Part shown: positions 36,901 through 49,200 of the stretch, one piece after another
Layout of the letters: every line of letters begins with the position of its first letter
Numbering within the stretch: position 1 is the stretch's first letter
Assembly (NCBI GenBank): GCA_022885665.1
Contig: JAGQDJ010000106.1
Span: forward strand, 124,001-188,000
From: Triops longicaudatus
Taxonomy: Eukaryota > Arthropoda > Branchiopoda > Notostraca > Triopsidae
DNA length: 64,000 bases
Direction of reading: 5' to 3'
Position numbers and translations under genes: made by a program
Notes under the pieces: generated by a model
What the model was told of the DNA's origin: nothing
The model's database searches: none
Seen by the model: the letters and a program-made list of their open reading frames with translations, nothing else

Positions 36901-39900
36901 AAATTAAGTTAAAAATAAATCACTTACAGTGAATGAGTGTAACCTATTGGCCTCTGTATTTTGCTTCATCAAAATTATCTGAAGTGAGAAAATTGCCTTA
37001 TAAAAACAGAACAGCTCCCTGTCGCCGCTAGCGCGATTCTGGCGGCGACATAGAAACTATTGAATAGTAAAACAGCGATATTCCGTAATAGACAAGCATT
37101 TCTCCTTCATTTATTTTTTCTTATTTCTATTTCTACCTTATTTCTCCAAAAATAATAGCATATGATACTGTTTAAGAGTTCGAATACTAGCACTATTGGC
37201 AGTGACATTTATCGGACTTATATTTATTTATTACTTCTAAGAAAATACATTACTTCAGAAATTCTAAGAAATGTGAATACAATTACTGAAGGAATGTAAG
37301 CTAAGAATCTGGTAAGAAACAGTTTTCAACAGAACTAGGTATGTGAATGAATATCTAAATAACCTTCTGTAAGACAATATTTCTTCTACAAAGGAGTATC
37401 TGAGCACTATTTCTGCAGCAATGTGAGAATGGACATCATAGGTCAAACACTCAGTTGTCGCCGAAATTCCTAATGCAACGAATTCTCAAATTCAATCTCA
37501 AAATGTGATTTCTAAAAATGAATAGAGATATTTGAAACCAATTTCTGCAGCAAATTTCTGCATTCCTTTAAACACTTCTTCACTAAATAAAAAATACGTT
37601 TTTAAAGATAAAAATTCTTACCTGAAAACGGTAAAGCGAGCTGTCATCTTTGACGACTAAATTTTTACATTCGCCAACAGGGAAGAAATAACCATGTTGA
37701 CAAAGTAAGTTGGCGACATGGATCGCTTCGGCTAAACAGAAGGATAAAGAACATCAATCCCACTCTCCACCCGCAGAACGAACAACCTTCTTTTTTGAAC
37801 AATATTTACCCGAGTCTTCGATGTTGAGACGTTCCATCAGCCACTCCACCATATCGTAACCTGTAAAAACCGTCAAAAAAATCTTCAACTTCATTTCGTA
37901 TTACGACACACTCCATCCTCTCCAGCTCGCTATTTCTTCCGAAAAACCTAATCGAACTGCCTTAAGGAAATATGCCTTCAATACATCCTTCCCAACGAAA
38001 TATTCTCTTCCATTATGGTAATAACCCTTTTTCGCAGACTTTTCAAAACTTCCAATACTTCCTTGTCAAAGGAAACCCACAAAGAGAGGTCACAGGTCCA
38101 ACTAGACGTTATCCAATAGCAGTTTGCATGAAAAAATCAATTTGCCCAACTCCGTACCCAGCCGAAAAAAAAGCTCCCCTGGTGGTATTTCTGCAGGAAA
38201 GCGAGCCGGTATTTCTAAAGGGTATGACAACTAACTAACGAGCTTCTCATCCATTACGTCCTGGCTAATGCTTCTATTCTCTCTCCTGATGATGTGCCCC
38301 AAACTCGGTTAACGAAAAGAAACTTCCTCCCCCAATACGACATTAACCCAACAAATCGCAGTCATTCCCCAAAAGTGAGAGTTATCAACCTTTGGGGAGT
38401 AGTACGTTTCACTAGCCAAACCCAAAGTCTACGGCGTAATGAAACAAAAAGAGAACAAGAGGAGGAACTCGAAAGGAACGTACCCATGAAAGCGGAAGGA
38501 ATGGAAGTCAGGAAGAGTTTCTGGCTGCGTACAGGAACACCATTCTCCGGATCTTGCATCTCTCTGATCAGACTCTCCATCTGAAAGAAAAGTACGCGGT
38601 CAGTCTATTTACTAGTGATAGATGAAATAAGGCACACGCGTGCAATGAAATTAGGAGTAAACTAGTTAAAAATACTATTCTTGATTCATAAAATACCAAG
38701 TTGCCCAGGGAGAAAGACTTTTGGATCTTTGAAAGCACTGTATGGTACCGGTAGCTCATTACTTGCCCGTTAGCAATAGTATTCACATGCAAGAATAGCC
38801 CAATAATGACAAGACACAGAAAATTGGACCACAAGAAACAAGAGATTACATAATACTTTAATAATTAATAGTACGAACATAATAATACATTAATAATACT
38901 AAATCAGGAAATTCTGCCATAGAACATACTCGGCAACTAATGACTTTTACGGCAGAAATTCCAATGTCAATATCAGAATACTAATTACATACCAAGCTTC
39001 TAACTCTTCATTATTAGTGCTAGATAAAAATCGCGATTGCGTGCTGTGAATTCCATGATTTTCCAGGAAATTTTGGATTTTTTACGTGAAAATAGGAAAA
39101 TACAGTGTTTTAGGAATTTTTTTGTTTTATGCCAACTTTAAAGCTAAAATTGAATTTCACGATTCTCATATTTCTTTTTACTTAAACTGCTGTAAAGTAT
39201 TTTTAAAAAAAATATTTTGAACATTTTTATTTGAAAATTATGATAATTTCGTATTGTTTTCGTTCCTTATTCAACCACAAATAAGTGAAACTTTTCAAAA
39301 TGTCGTGATTTTATGTCGTAAAAATTTTTATCTGGACGTATTTATTATTTTTCGCAAAAATGTACGATGAGAATTCATTTCGCCTTCGCCATGATTCGAA
39401 GTTTCTTGATTTACCTAAAAATCGAAATTTCTGTCAAGATCTCGATTATTCAATTACTAGACAATTATTGCTGCTTCGCACGTTTGCTTTCCATAAGAAA
39501 TTATGTAGTAAATACTCTTTGTATATATTTCTGCAACCAGTAATTTCTAGTAAAGATTTAAATACTGGCGTGAAAATTTCTGCCATTTAATTGAATAATT
39601 ACAGCAACTGCGATGAATACGTGCAAAAACTCCTAATGTTTTTCTAATTTAATAAAGTTTCCCATGAAGCCAATGCTGCTGCACATAATATTTTCTATAC
39701 TTTCAAGCAAACGCGTAACAAGGACTAGATTCGATAGCAACGTTGCTATTTCTTCCATAAAAGGACAATTTTTGGAAGAAACAGTTTCCGAAGCACTTTT
39801 GAAAAACGCCCAACTCCAGAAAGCTTGACAATTTGATCTGGCAAACCACAATAGAAATATGATTCAGCATTTCGTGGTTAGTTTCTGCACCAGGCTTTCT

Positions 39901-41765
39901 CTACCTCCACTACAAAAACTTCTCCATTACTGCGTGAGTGCATGTTGGATGATTCCCCTGGGAACGATGGTCGATACAAAGAAAACAAGGTTTTGTTCAG
40001 CTTTATTATGTATCTCCAGGGGGGCTGGAGTTGCGAGAATACAAGAAGTGGCTCTTTATCATCCCTAAGCCTTAGGATTTGGACGTCTTTGCACAGATTT
40101 CTACAGACCGACTTTCTCAGCTCTTCCAGTACTCGAAAAGAATCTAGTCTAATGACTTACTTATATACGTTTCCAAAGCATCGTCACTCTAAACTTCTTA
40201 CACTTCACTGTTCGACTTAAAATAGGACAAATGTAGAAAATACAGTAATTTCTCACAAAGAAAGTACAGTAATTTCCCGATCAACAAACTCTCTTCAAGT
40301 ACTGAATTCGTATTTCTAGTATACCCAGATTCTCAAGGGAAAATACGGTATCGTTTTCGTTGTTAATGACTCTTGCATTCCTTAATTTCGAATGTCTTAA
40401 AGCTTAGAAAAAAAGTATTTTTTTCTCCACTCTGTGTCAGTTTCTTGTTTGAGGTACTGGACTCATATTTCTATCATACCAAACTTTCGAATAAAAGCCT
40501 TTTGCAATCAAAAGGGTGTCTTTCATAATTCCCCATTCCCGGTATCGGCTACATTTCCTTGGAAATACGGACACGAACAAAAGTGGCCGGTAATTCTGCA
40601 GTAATAGAGTTCAGTAAGTACGCTGACGCAAGACCACAGCTCCATCTCTAAATGCTGCACTGTTTCCATATTTCGTCAAGGTTTTTTTAAGTTTTATGGA
40701 TAACCCCAGTGCTTTATTTCCGTGCGTTTATTTCTTCGGCGTACTTGAATGTACCACGAAATTTTACCGTAGTAATACATTGCGAGTACTTCAAGCGTTC
40801 CATTGGCTCCAGTTTAAAAGAACATCTTTCAAGGATTTCCGCTAGGGATGTTAATTACACAAAGTACTTCAGCTTTTTAAGAGCTCGTGCTCTGAGTGCA
40901 TTATATGTTACGAACGGCAGAGTACAATACTGCACGTTAACGAGGGTCAAAGCGAAGCATGTCTATTTTCTTTTAACATCACCCTCGTCCCAGCAGTTCC
41001 CACCAAAACGAGAACCGCCGAAGGAATGCGAACTGCTGTTAAGAACCACATCGCGTGACAAGACTTGGAATACACTATTACTGAGCGGGGGCGTGTCTTG
41101 CGACCGTATTCCCAAACGCCAAACAGAAGCTAATGTGAAGGTCTGCGACGTACTTTGTCATCAACATAAATAAGACCGAAAAGCGGTACTGGAAAAGAAA
41201 AAAAAAATCCGTGCTTTCGTCTAGTACACTCTTCAAAAACTTTTCTGCCTCGAGTAGTCAAGTGTGTCCATATTACAACCCCTGGTAGAAGTAGAAATAC
41301 ACCGGACGGTACCAATGGTAGCCCGACACGCCAAATTGCTCTCAGCTCTCGATGAAGCCTAATTTCCTGGCTCTGACTCGCCCGGAATAACTCTCTTCCA
41401 TGCAAAAGACTCGAAAAATGATGATATTCCGTGTCTCAGAAATATTTCTACACGACATTTTTTTATTACAATAAGTAACTATGTTTATGTCTCTACTAGG
41501 TTATGTCTACTAATTTCGTGCAAAAATAACACCTGGAAACTACTGGAAGCGCTACTGGCGACGGGATATTGTAGAGGCAAACGAAACCTTAGCAACGTGG
41601 AATACGAAAGGAACTTCTCATGCTAGAAACTACAGACCTTAGCGACAGAGAATTCCAAGAAAGTAGCCAAAAGCTTACCTTGTCGAAGACCCTGGGCCGC
41701 AACCCCGAGGCCAGGGGGGCCACGGCCTCTGCGTCGGGCGAAAGTGGCACATGGCGAGGGTCCAT
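24941..41765 (-). CDS. R7-family RGS protein (RGS6/7/9/11, EGL-10 type) with C-terminal CPWE-repeat tail
   Basis: Twelve exons in transcript order: 41765-41679, 38580-38484, 37860-37810, 37731-37622, 32791-32675, 32455-32384, 32285-32070, 28982-28807, 28702-28499, 28348-28127, 27692-27477, 25898-24941. Every junction is in phase and yields 841 residues. Domains: DEP about 30-115 (MESLIREMQDPENGVPV, YDMVEWLMERLNIED), DHEX about 116-200 (TPYFWPSQNHNPDNTEYA, LAHKWDFIGIQAEEQ, DSQERAYW), GGL about 250-310 (FDPLLTTPQPSNPWLSDDPT), RGS about 318-445 (RVKRWAISMEDL, HENIRFWLA, QEIYSEFLAPGAPCEIN). The protein should bind Gbeta5 through GGL and speed GTP hydrolysis on Gi/o. Exon 12 adds residues 523-841, low-complexity and Ser/Pro/Ala-rich, with six CPWE-like motifs. 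The donor of exon 11 contains an in-frame TAA, so intron retention would give a conventional 523-residue form. Ortholog group is certain at R7 level; which vertebrate paralogue is closest is unresolved. Confidence 0.92.
24950..25843 (-). repeat. Six CPWE-type motif repeats in the RGS C-terminal exon
   Basis: Motifs sit at residues 542 (VCPWE, 25843-25829), 601 (ICPWE, 25666-25652), 641 (VCPWE, 25546-25532), 708 (VCPWD, 25345-25331), 821 (VCTWD, degenerate, 25006-24992) and 835 (ICPWE, 24964-24950, three codons before the stop). Most are preceded by Asp. Spacing is irregular and the linkers are not repeated. The same VCPWE signature is known from the cytoplasmic tails of vertebrate GPR158 and GPR179. 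Confidence 0.9.
25899..27476 (-). other. Last intron of the RGS gene
   Basis: The donor CCG/GTAAGTG at 27476 and the acceptor ACGGCAG before 25898 join in phase 2/1. No other minus-strand exon candidate with family similarity is seen inside, and no other gene. Confidence 0.7.
28983..32069 (-). other. RGS intron between the DHEX/linker and GGL exons
   Basis: A 3.1-kb intron carrying one copy of the 340-bp TIR element (29804-30142). Otherwise AT-rich with no recognisable coding DNA. Confidence 0.65.
29804..30142. mobile_element. TIR element family C, copy 1
   Basis: About 340 bp, similar throughout to 49498-49841. Ends are imperfect inverses: ATATTGCCACGTCA on the left and TGGCGTGACAATAT on the right. 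No ORF, so a non-autonomous DNA transposon. Superfamily not identified. Confidence 0.7.
34889..35200 (+). repeat. Dispersed repeat B, copy 1
   Basis: Similar across its length to 44561-44869, sharing for example AAATTGGAAGTTACGAATAA. Its first half shares the repeat A core (AATGAAATCCCCTGC...CAGCCTGTAAT). Confidence 0.75.
36644..37051 (+). repeat. Dispersed repeat A, copy 2
   Basis: Second copy of the element at 1508-1930. Its 3' end can fold into a GC-rich hairpin, with arms TGTCGCCGC and GCGGCGACA around TAGCGCGATTCTG (37019-37050). Confidence 0.8.
38581..41678 (-). other. First intron of the RGS gene
   Basis: Separates the 29-residue start exon from the DEP exon. AT-rich. A plus-strand open stretch at 40709-41173 shows no domain. 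Confidence 0.6.
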
Positions 41766-44237
41766 AGCTTGCGGGACGCCCCGCGTTGGCCCTCATAATG
41801 CCCCCAGGCTGGCCCATCTGGGCATGGCGAACGAAGTCAATCCTCCGGTCGATTATCTTTTTTCTTGCGAACTTTGTTTGGGTCACAAGCTTTGCAAATC
41901 TCAAAGAGAAAGATAGAGGCCGTACGGCCTGGGCAATAATTCTGTTCCTAGAAACAGCTGAGGCAAGGATCCTGACAAAACAGTTCTTGGAAGCAGACTG
42001 AATAGGACTCCAAACGGTACCAACAGTCAAGTACGTATTGTACTTGCCTAATACTACAACCGTCTTGGAAGTGAATGGAAGCAAATTTCCCCTTTTGTGA
42101 CTGTGCTATCTGTTTTCTTTTTTTTTTAACTCTTCCACTACGGAAACCCAAAAAGGTTTCGTTGATAAGAAAGAATGGTGTTGATAAGTTTCCGGTCGAC
42201 GAAGAGGCCTTTTTAATGAGCCTATCTTAAAAGGTGTCGCAACAGCAACGTACTCGGTTATTGGAGCTTCAAAGTTGTTAGCGAGAAAGGAGGTGCACAG
42301 CTGAAGAGAGAAATGAAGAGATAAGACAGGTGTTTTTGCTTTAAGGAGCTAACAAAGCTTTTTTTCTTCGTTTTCTTAGGATTTTTTCCTTTTTTCCCTT
42401 ATTTGGGTTTCTTGTGCTTGTATATGCCAGAGGAGATTTGGTTTTTCTCATTTACGGGAAACCTGGGTACCAGCCGGCTACATCTTGTGCACGAAGTAAT
42501 GTCCAGTACTGAAATCCGTGAGAATATTGATTCATGATGAGGTTAGTGGCGTGCCTTGGTGAGGACACCTCCTAACCCTTCTCTTGAGCAAGGATCGTAC
42601 CCACCAATTGATCACAGTTACAGCCGTACATGGCCGATACACATAACTTGGGCGCAATCCTAGTCCCTTGATTCAGACCTTCAAAAATTCACCCTTCCGA
42701 ACCCCTTGTTCAAAACTGGAACATTGATGGTTTCAAACACCACTCTGTACCACAACCAGCCATGTCCCTCGAAGGGTACTAACAATGTTTTAAGGGTTGT
42801 TTTGTTCCAGCAAGTCGGTGAGGATCCTTTGGAGTTCACCCCCTTAAAGATAAAGGGTTTGACCTTACAGGTCGGGGAAGCTTCAATGCTGCTAGGGTCT
42901 CCCTCAGCCACTAAGCGGGTCTCACCAGATCCTCTAGGTTTCCCCCGTTCAACTCCGGTGGCCAAAACGTTCCGTGTAAGGAGCGCAGAGCGTATCGCGC
43001 GCAACCTAAAGCATTTTCGGTGACGCCAGAAGGGAAAGCCTCCCAAACCTCCCGTTGCTTCAGGCACCCCTATTATTCTACCTACCTCTTTTCAGCTTAC
43101 CACCCCTTCCCGCCTTCCTTTTCCGCTCACAGGAAACCCTGGCACCGAGTCCAATAGCTAGCGAACATCTTTTCTGTGTGTTTTTTTATGTTTATTCGGC
43201 AAAAAAAACACACCGACTCTAAATAAATATCCTAGCTACCCTCAAGAACCTCGTCGTGGTCCACCGAAAATATGAAAGCCAAAAAAGTTAAGAATTCTTA
43301 GGACCTGATGTCTTTTCTGTGGCCAAGGATCATAAGAAACTGGGACAACTAACATGGTATACCTTGTTACCATGTACCATTTAGTTTTGACCAGATTTTT
43401 CAAGTCCGGTGTTTGATGAATAGGGGCGTTCTGAATCACGTCAACTTGTCAAAAAGGAGTTTAACGGTCGCTCACCACCTTCAGGGAAAGGCAAAGCGAA
43501 AAGGTGAAGGCAACGAAAGGGAGGGTAAAATGTAAGTTTGAGGGTTGTATCAGACCCAGGGGTAGCAGACAGGAAACGGGAGGGTCTCTGTTCGGTTACC
43601 AAGAGTGAAAGGGAGGCTACCATAGTTTTCGTCGTCTTATGAGTGAACGACGCAGGGTCTGCATGGAGGACCAGCCCCGATCAATAACGTGTGCAGGATC
43701 TACTCCAGGGTCTTCAGTCCTTTTTTTCCCCTCTTATGGGGTCAGCGCAAGCGCAGGGACAGTTTAAGCGAAGCAATTTTTGGCGCGTGAGCGAGTCCTT
43801 TACCGTATTGGCATGCTTAAAGACTGGGGATTAAAAGAAGTAGCTCGTTGGGATTTTTTACCACAGAAATGAGCGTCGTTATAAGAAAGCTCGCCATACG
43901 CGTCCGTCATTTTTTCCTCCAAGCCATTTCTTCCACAATTGACCGTCCCAGTAACTTGGGTCAGGATTCTAAAACTTTTTAGCCAGAAATTCAAACGTCT
44001 TCTTTTGATGCTTGGTGGATACTTCATGGAAGCTTTACCTCTTTTAGTTTTTTTCTGCTATTCAACCCCCACTTTTGGCACGAAACACGGTTAAGTCTTT
44101 ACAAAACATTGTACCTTTAAAAAAATGTGAGCCAGGTACAAAAACTTTCATTTTTTACACGTGAAAAGGTTTTAAAATATTTAAGAATCTTGCAATTTCG
44201 CTGCGAATTTTTAAAAAATTACATGTTTGTCATTCAT

Positions 44238-44410
44238 GAAGTAGAATTCCGTTTTAACGAAGCTTTTAAAACGAATTTTTCTACTATTGTGTGTATGTAA
44301 GGATCTGAGTTATGCAATCGTAAAAAAAGCGTCTGATAAAACGGGCTTTGGATATACAGAAAAGATTTTTCTAGCCCCGCGAGGTTTGTTATAATGAAAT
44401 TCTTCTCTAT
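44238..44410. mobile_element. pogo-like MITE fragment
   Basis: Left GAAGTAGAATTCCGTTTTAA and right GTTATAATGAAATTCTTC are imperfect inverses of the same family as 3606-3890. No ORF. Confidence 0.45.
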
Positions 44411-44470
44411 TAAATACAAAACGTAGGATCTCGCTATGTTAACCCTATTGTACTAAAAATTTTGCCGTTC

Positions 44471-44947
44471 CAGTAAAGCCTCACTTAAACGGATATCGGT
44501 TACAACAGACAACCTGCTTTTGTGTACATGGTCCTCATGCTCCGTCGAACATCAACTAAGTGTGGCGTTCATTGTTACTCAACAGACAAATTTCGTAGTC
44601 GCCCAACAACGAATCCCAAGATTCATTGTTGGTAAAAATGAAATCCCCTGCACCCAGCCTGTAATAGTGAGTTCCTTTCTGACCTTCTTTTGAGACAGTT
44701 CCGTTTCTTCAACGTGAAATTTGATTGTTGTAAACGTAAAGTGAGAGTTAGCACGAGAAGGAGAGTGTTTTTGTGTGATTTTGTATTGGAGTTCGTTTTG
44801 TTGTTGATGTAAATTGGAAGTTACGAATAAACGGAATTTGAAAAGGAGTAGAACGTGACATAAGCTAATATTGGCTATTACGGACAATCGACTACAATGA
44901 ACATGTTGCGCCCCTTGGATGTCCGTTATAACGAGGTTTTAGTACTG
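44471..44947. mobile_element. TIR-bounded pogo/Tigger-like element carrying repeat B
   Basis: The left end CAGTAAAGCCTCACTTAAAC and the right end TATAACGAGGTTTTAGTACTG are imperfect inverses typed CAGTAnnnCCTCnnTnnAAC. Repeat B copy 2 (44561-44869) fills most of the interior, so it either inserted into the element or is part of it. Confidence 0.5.
44561..44869 (+). repeat. Dispersed repeat B, copy 2
   Basis: Similar to 34889-35200. It begins TGTGGCGTTCATTGTTAC and ends shortly after AATAAACGGAATTTG. Shares a core with repeat A. Confidence 0.75.
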
Positions 44948-45451
44948 ATGTTAGGATACGACGTTGTTTATGTAATACTGATTACAGCTTAGGAACATTC
45001 ATAACGAAATTAGGCAATGTTTATCATATCACTAACGAAGTTGCCAAGGAATTGGTTTTTTGTTAGTAATTCTAATGGGTTTACATTGAAGAAACGGTAA
45101 AAGAAAAATGTTTGCTTCATTGGGAATGCTTGAATATTCCTTGGAAATAGGCTGGAAAGTATAAAAGGATCTTAAAGTCCCGAAATTGTTTCATAATTCT
45201 TCCACGACGAATTTAAAATTGTAATGAGCACCAGACTCCTAACGTATCCCAGGATGTTACACATAAAGACGACAACAGCAAAGAACAGAAAAAAAGCACA
45301 GTATTTCCTTTCACAGTTTATTAGTCATAAATTCAGATTTTTGCGGTATTTTAACTCTGTGCAACGCTTTTATTTTTCCTTGTATCACTGTAATTCTGGT
45401 TTAATTGTGGGATACTTTGACATTAAAGGCTCTTTATTCTTTGTGCTGACA

Positions 45452-45515
45452 TTATTATAATTATTATTTATTTATTTATTTTATTATTTTTTTATTTATT
45501 TATTTATTTATTTTT
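45452..45515. repeat. (ATTT)n simple repeat
   Basis: Runs of ATT and ATTT units upstream of CCDC40. Confidence 0.85.
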
Positions 45516-46265
45516 GCTATGCAAGCCTTTTCTGTTTTTTTTTTTCAAATTAAAATTCACGGCGCCATCGCAAAAGATGGCTTAGAAGTTTTGTATAATA
45601 CATCAAGCCTAAAAGATCGTTGAGTACTTGCCGCGTTTAGGGGATAAATACTTGAAATACAATCGAGTGATTACGAAAACCTTGCGTCCAAGGGTCTTAG
45701 GATATGCTTGTGGGAGGATGGAGAATGGGTACGTTGCCCTTCTTCTGCCAGCGTACTTATTGTACGTCGTCTTGCCTCCGCAAACAAAGTCACTTAGCAG
45801 CGACAAACGCTGTTCCATCCCGGTTTTGTTGTCTTTTCTGTTTGCTCTCCTTTTCGCTTCTCCACTACTTCAACCCCAAGCCTTGTTAAATGTCTTTGAA
45901 GATAAAACGTCCTTGTTGGTTAAGGTCCAAGAAGGACGTCACATCGTGGGCTGAATCTCCCTGGTAAAACTTCCCCCTCCAGTATTTGTTCTTATCAAAG
46001 CAATCTTCATTCCGGTTCTATTCCGCCCAACTCTTTCTCTTTGACTCGGTTTCAAGCCCGAAACTCGATTTATCGAAACAATGTAAGTTTGCGGATGTAG
46101 TTACGAGGGTGCATATTATCACCTTAAGTCCCCAACCAGTTTTTCACGGATTGTTACGTTGCCTAGCGAACGTTGGCATGACAACGTACCGGTCCAGTAC
46201 GTTCGGGTGACCCAAACGAGGCAAGTTTCGGGGTGATTTTTTATGTCTAAGTAGCTCATTCGCAT

Positions 46266-49200
46266 ATGATCTCCCGAGAGACAATGGAATCTCTGTCTTT
46301 GGGTGTAACAGCCAGTCCGCCGGAAGAGTCTACCATGGAAGATGGACAAAGTGAAGGCGAACGTGAAGGCGCACTGGAGATGGAAGTTCTCCATCCTGAG
46401 CACCCTTTGCTGCACAAGTTCCAGCAATCTCTCACCCAAACATTGCTGGAAGAACGGGAGCGGATCCAACTTAAGTTAAATGCCCTGGTAAGAAAGCTCT
46501 TTTACGAAGAAAAAGCAATCAGACATAAGTTGGACATTAGGAACAAGAGCTCAAGGAAAGTGAGGCTCTTAAACGTAAGCTGGACCTTGCGAACTACGAA
46601 ACGCAACAAGCCCTGGCACGAGAAGAGGCCCAAGTTCAGGCACTTCGGAAAGAAAATGAAAACCGGCAACGCCTACGCGCGGAATTTGACAACCAATTGT
46701 CCGAGGAACAAAAAGCTTTGGAAGAATTGCGCCATCAAGCCAATACTGCCGTTCAACGAGGTTAGTTAAGCAGTGCAGATATTTTCTGTATTGTGTTAAC
46801 CTACGGTAACCTCATTAAAAGGTTAACTTTGGCCCGCGTTCAGCTAACACGTGGTATTAATTTATATTAATTTATATTTAATTTATTAATTTAATAATTA
46901 TATTAATTTATAATAATTTACATTAATTTAATAATTTATATTTAATCTATTAATTTAATAATTTAATAATTATATTAATTTATAATAATTTATATTAATT
47001 TAATAATTTATATTTAATCTATTAATTTAATAATTATATTAATTTATAATAATTTATATTAATCTATTGTTGAAATTTTGCTGTTTTTTCATTATATCAA
47101 AAAATGAAAGTCAGGAAAAACAGTACAATAGGCCTAATTTTCGTATATTGACCAATCATCGATCATCGATGTTTCAATCTTGGAGATAAAGTCTGATTTA
47201 AACTGATTTAAACTGATTTAAACTGCTAATTTAGAGAGATTCATTACACATGAAATTCCTACAAATAAGCGAGCGTTAAATGAGAATAGCAGTGCAGCCA
47301 CCATAAGGTAATGAAGTCCGTCTCACTGGGCATGAAATTTACCTCGATTAGGCTTGACTTCGATGCTAGACCAACTTAGCATTTGTTAGCTTAAAAATTC
47401 ATCATCTTTACAAATTACTTTACATCTAAACATAAAGCTTTATTATCTAATTATAATCTCTATGTCACGCTTAATTTTTTGTTATAATAAGTGGGCTGTT
47501 TTTAGCAAATTTAGCATAACAACCGTAGGGTTTATTAATGTGCAGGTTAGAAAGACAATAAAGCGTGACAATAAACTGCGCGTGAAAGAAAACATAAATG
47601 ACGTTCTATCACGTGATTTCATGTTTCACACCATGTTCTTTATGACATTAGAGGCGGAGTTGCAGAAAGACTTGGCATCCATTCTCGAAAAACGCGCCGC
47701 ACTGGGCCGTGAAGTGGAAGACCGCGAGGCGCAATTACTAGCTCACCGTAGCTTTGTCCAGAAATGTCACAAGGAACGGCAAAATATTGACGGGTTCAAA
47801 ACCGCCCAGGTAAACGAAACTCGAAACTGGTGTAGTGGCAAAGAGTCGAAAGAAATGCCAGCTCCAGGCAGCAGTACGAGAGATTGCTTTCCATTACTGC
47901 AGCCATAAAGGCTAATAACTAGTTGGTGCATGATCTTCCTCATTTCGTAGGACCTGCTGGTGACCAAATTGCTGAGCGAAATCGATTACGGCGAGTGGTC
48001 TACTCACCAAGCTCGCCTGGAAGTCTTACGCGAGGAGGAGAAACTGGGATTACTGCGCGATGCGTTGCGCGCCGCCCAGACTGAGTGGGCTGCAGCTCAG
48101 TGTGCTCGGAAGCGATTAAGACAAGCTTGGCAGTCTTCGCTAATGGATTTGGAGCGACGGCAAACGGCGGCACTCACCATGCAACAGTCTCTCAAGTAAA
48201 CCTCATTCTCCCTTCCTTCGACTCTTCCACCCTGCCTTACGCTTCTACAAGCAGAAAATTACTGCTACAGCTAATACAACATTTGCCATCTGATTTCTGC
48301 CACACGCTCCCCGTCTTTCTGCAGAGAGAAGCGTTCACAGCTAGAAAGCAACCAACTCCAACTCGAGCGGCTTCGGAAGGACGCTGCTGTACTGGCAGCT
48401 GAGAAATCAACAAAATTGCTGTCGCTGGAACGCACGGAAAAGGCGTTTCAACGCTTGTCCCAGACCAGAGAGCAAAGCCAAGCCGCAGAAATTGCATTGA
48501 AACAAGAATTATATAACAAGACAGCCCTTCTAACCACTCTTGAAACGCAGCTCGAAAGCCTTGCCAAAGTTTGTTACAGAAATGGCTGCAGCAATTTTTT
48601 CCTCTATCTCAAGAATTCTTTTTTTTTTCTTTTTTTTTTTTGGCTTCCTGTCGCAGGAAGACAAGTTATTCGAGAAGTCAGAAGAAGATATAAATCGGCA
48701 GTTACGCGAAGCCGAAGCTAAAAAGTCGCGCTTGCAGGAAAACGTGGTAGAAATATTACGACAGAAACTGCTAGCAGATCAAGAAGCGCAGAACGCTTAC
48801 AGACAAATCCAACAACTGCGCGAAACTTCACGAGCCAGGGTAATACCAGCGAACCTTAAGACTCATATATCTTCCCACGTTTGACATTTTGCAGTAATAT
48901 CCTTTTCTCTCGCCCCCTCGGGCACTTTTACCGCTGTCTGGTACATTTTTCAAGGACTTGAAGCTGGCCAATCTGGAAAACACTCTTGCGAGATTAGCCT
49001 TGTTAGAGAGTGAATTACAAGAATGCTACGAAGAGAAGGCACGGACGCTCGCTCACGTCCAACAAAAGCTGGAGGAAGATTCGCAGAAATTTGCCGCTCG
49101 GCAGGCTGAGCTCGTGCGGGCGAAAAAGAAGCTAAGCCAACGGGAGAATCAAGTTGTGAGACTCCAACGCAAAATAGCTGAGCTTCAAATCCAGAAGCAA

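Larger units (their letters stand above)
32792..37621 (-). other. Largest RGS intron (4.8 kb)
   Basis: Contains dispersed repeat B copy 1 (34889-35200) and repeat A copy 2 (36644-37051). No coding exon recognised. Confidence 0.65.
41766..46265. other. Divergent intergenic region between RGS and CCDC40
   Basis: Holds both promoters. It is locally GC-rich around 41690-41850, at the RGS start. It contains a pogo-like element (44238-44410), a second TIR-bounded element with repeat B inside (44471-44947) and an (ATTT)n run (45452-45515). Open stretches near 42681-43067 and 45628-45954 have no recognisable product. Confidence 0.55.

Noticed and set aside
40709..41173. 154-residue plus-strand open frame in RGS intron 1
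   Set aside because: No recognisable domain, no codon pattern like nearby genes and no linked exons. Likely chance.
41623..42084. Long minus-strand open frame as the RGS start exon
   Set aside because: Its frame joins the DEP exon out of phase. The overlapping frame starting at 41765 joins in phase and gives RVFDK-MESLIREMQD, matching R7 proteins.
42681..43067. 128-residue minus-strand open frame
   Set aside because: Overlaps an open frame on the other strand in GC-richer DNA. No family resemblance.
46119..46469. Minus-strand open frame over CCDC40 exon 1
   Set aside because: Shadow of the CCDC40 start exon, whose frame has clear family similarity.
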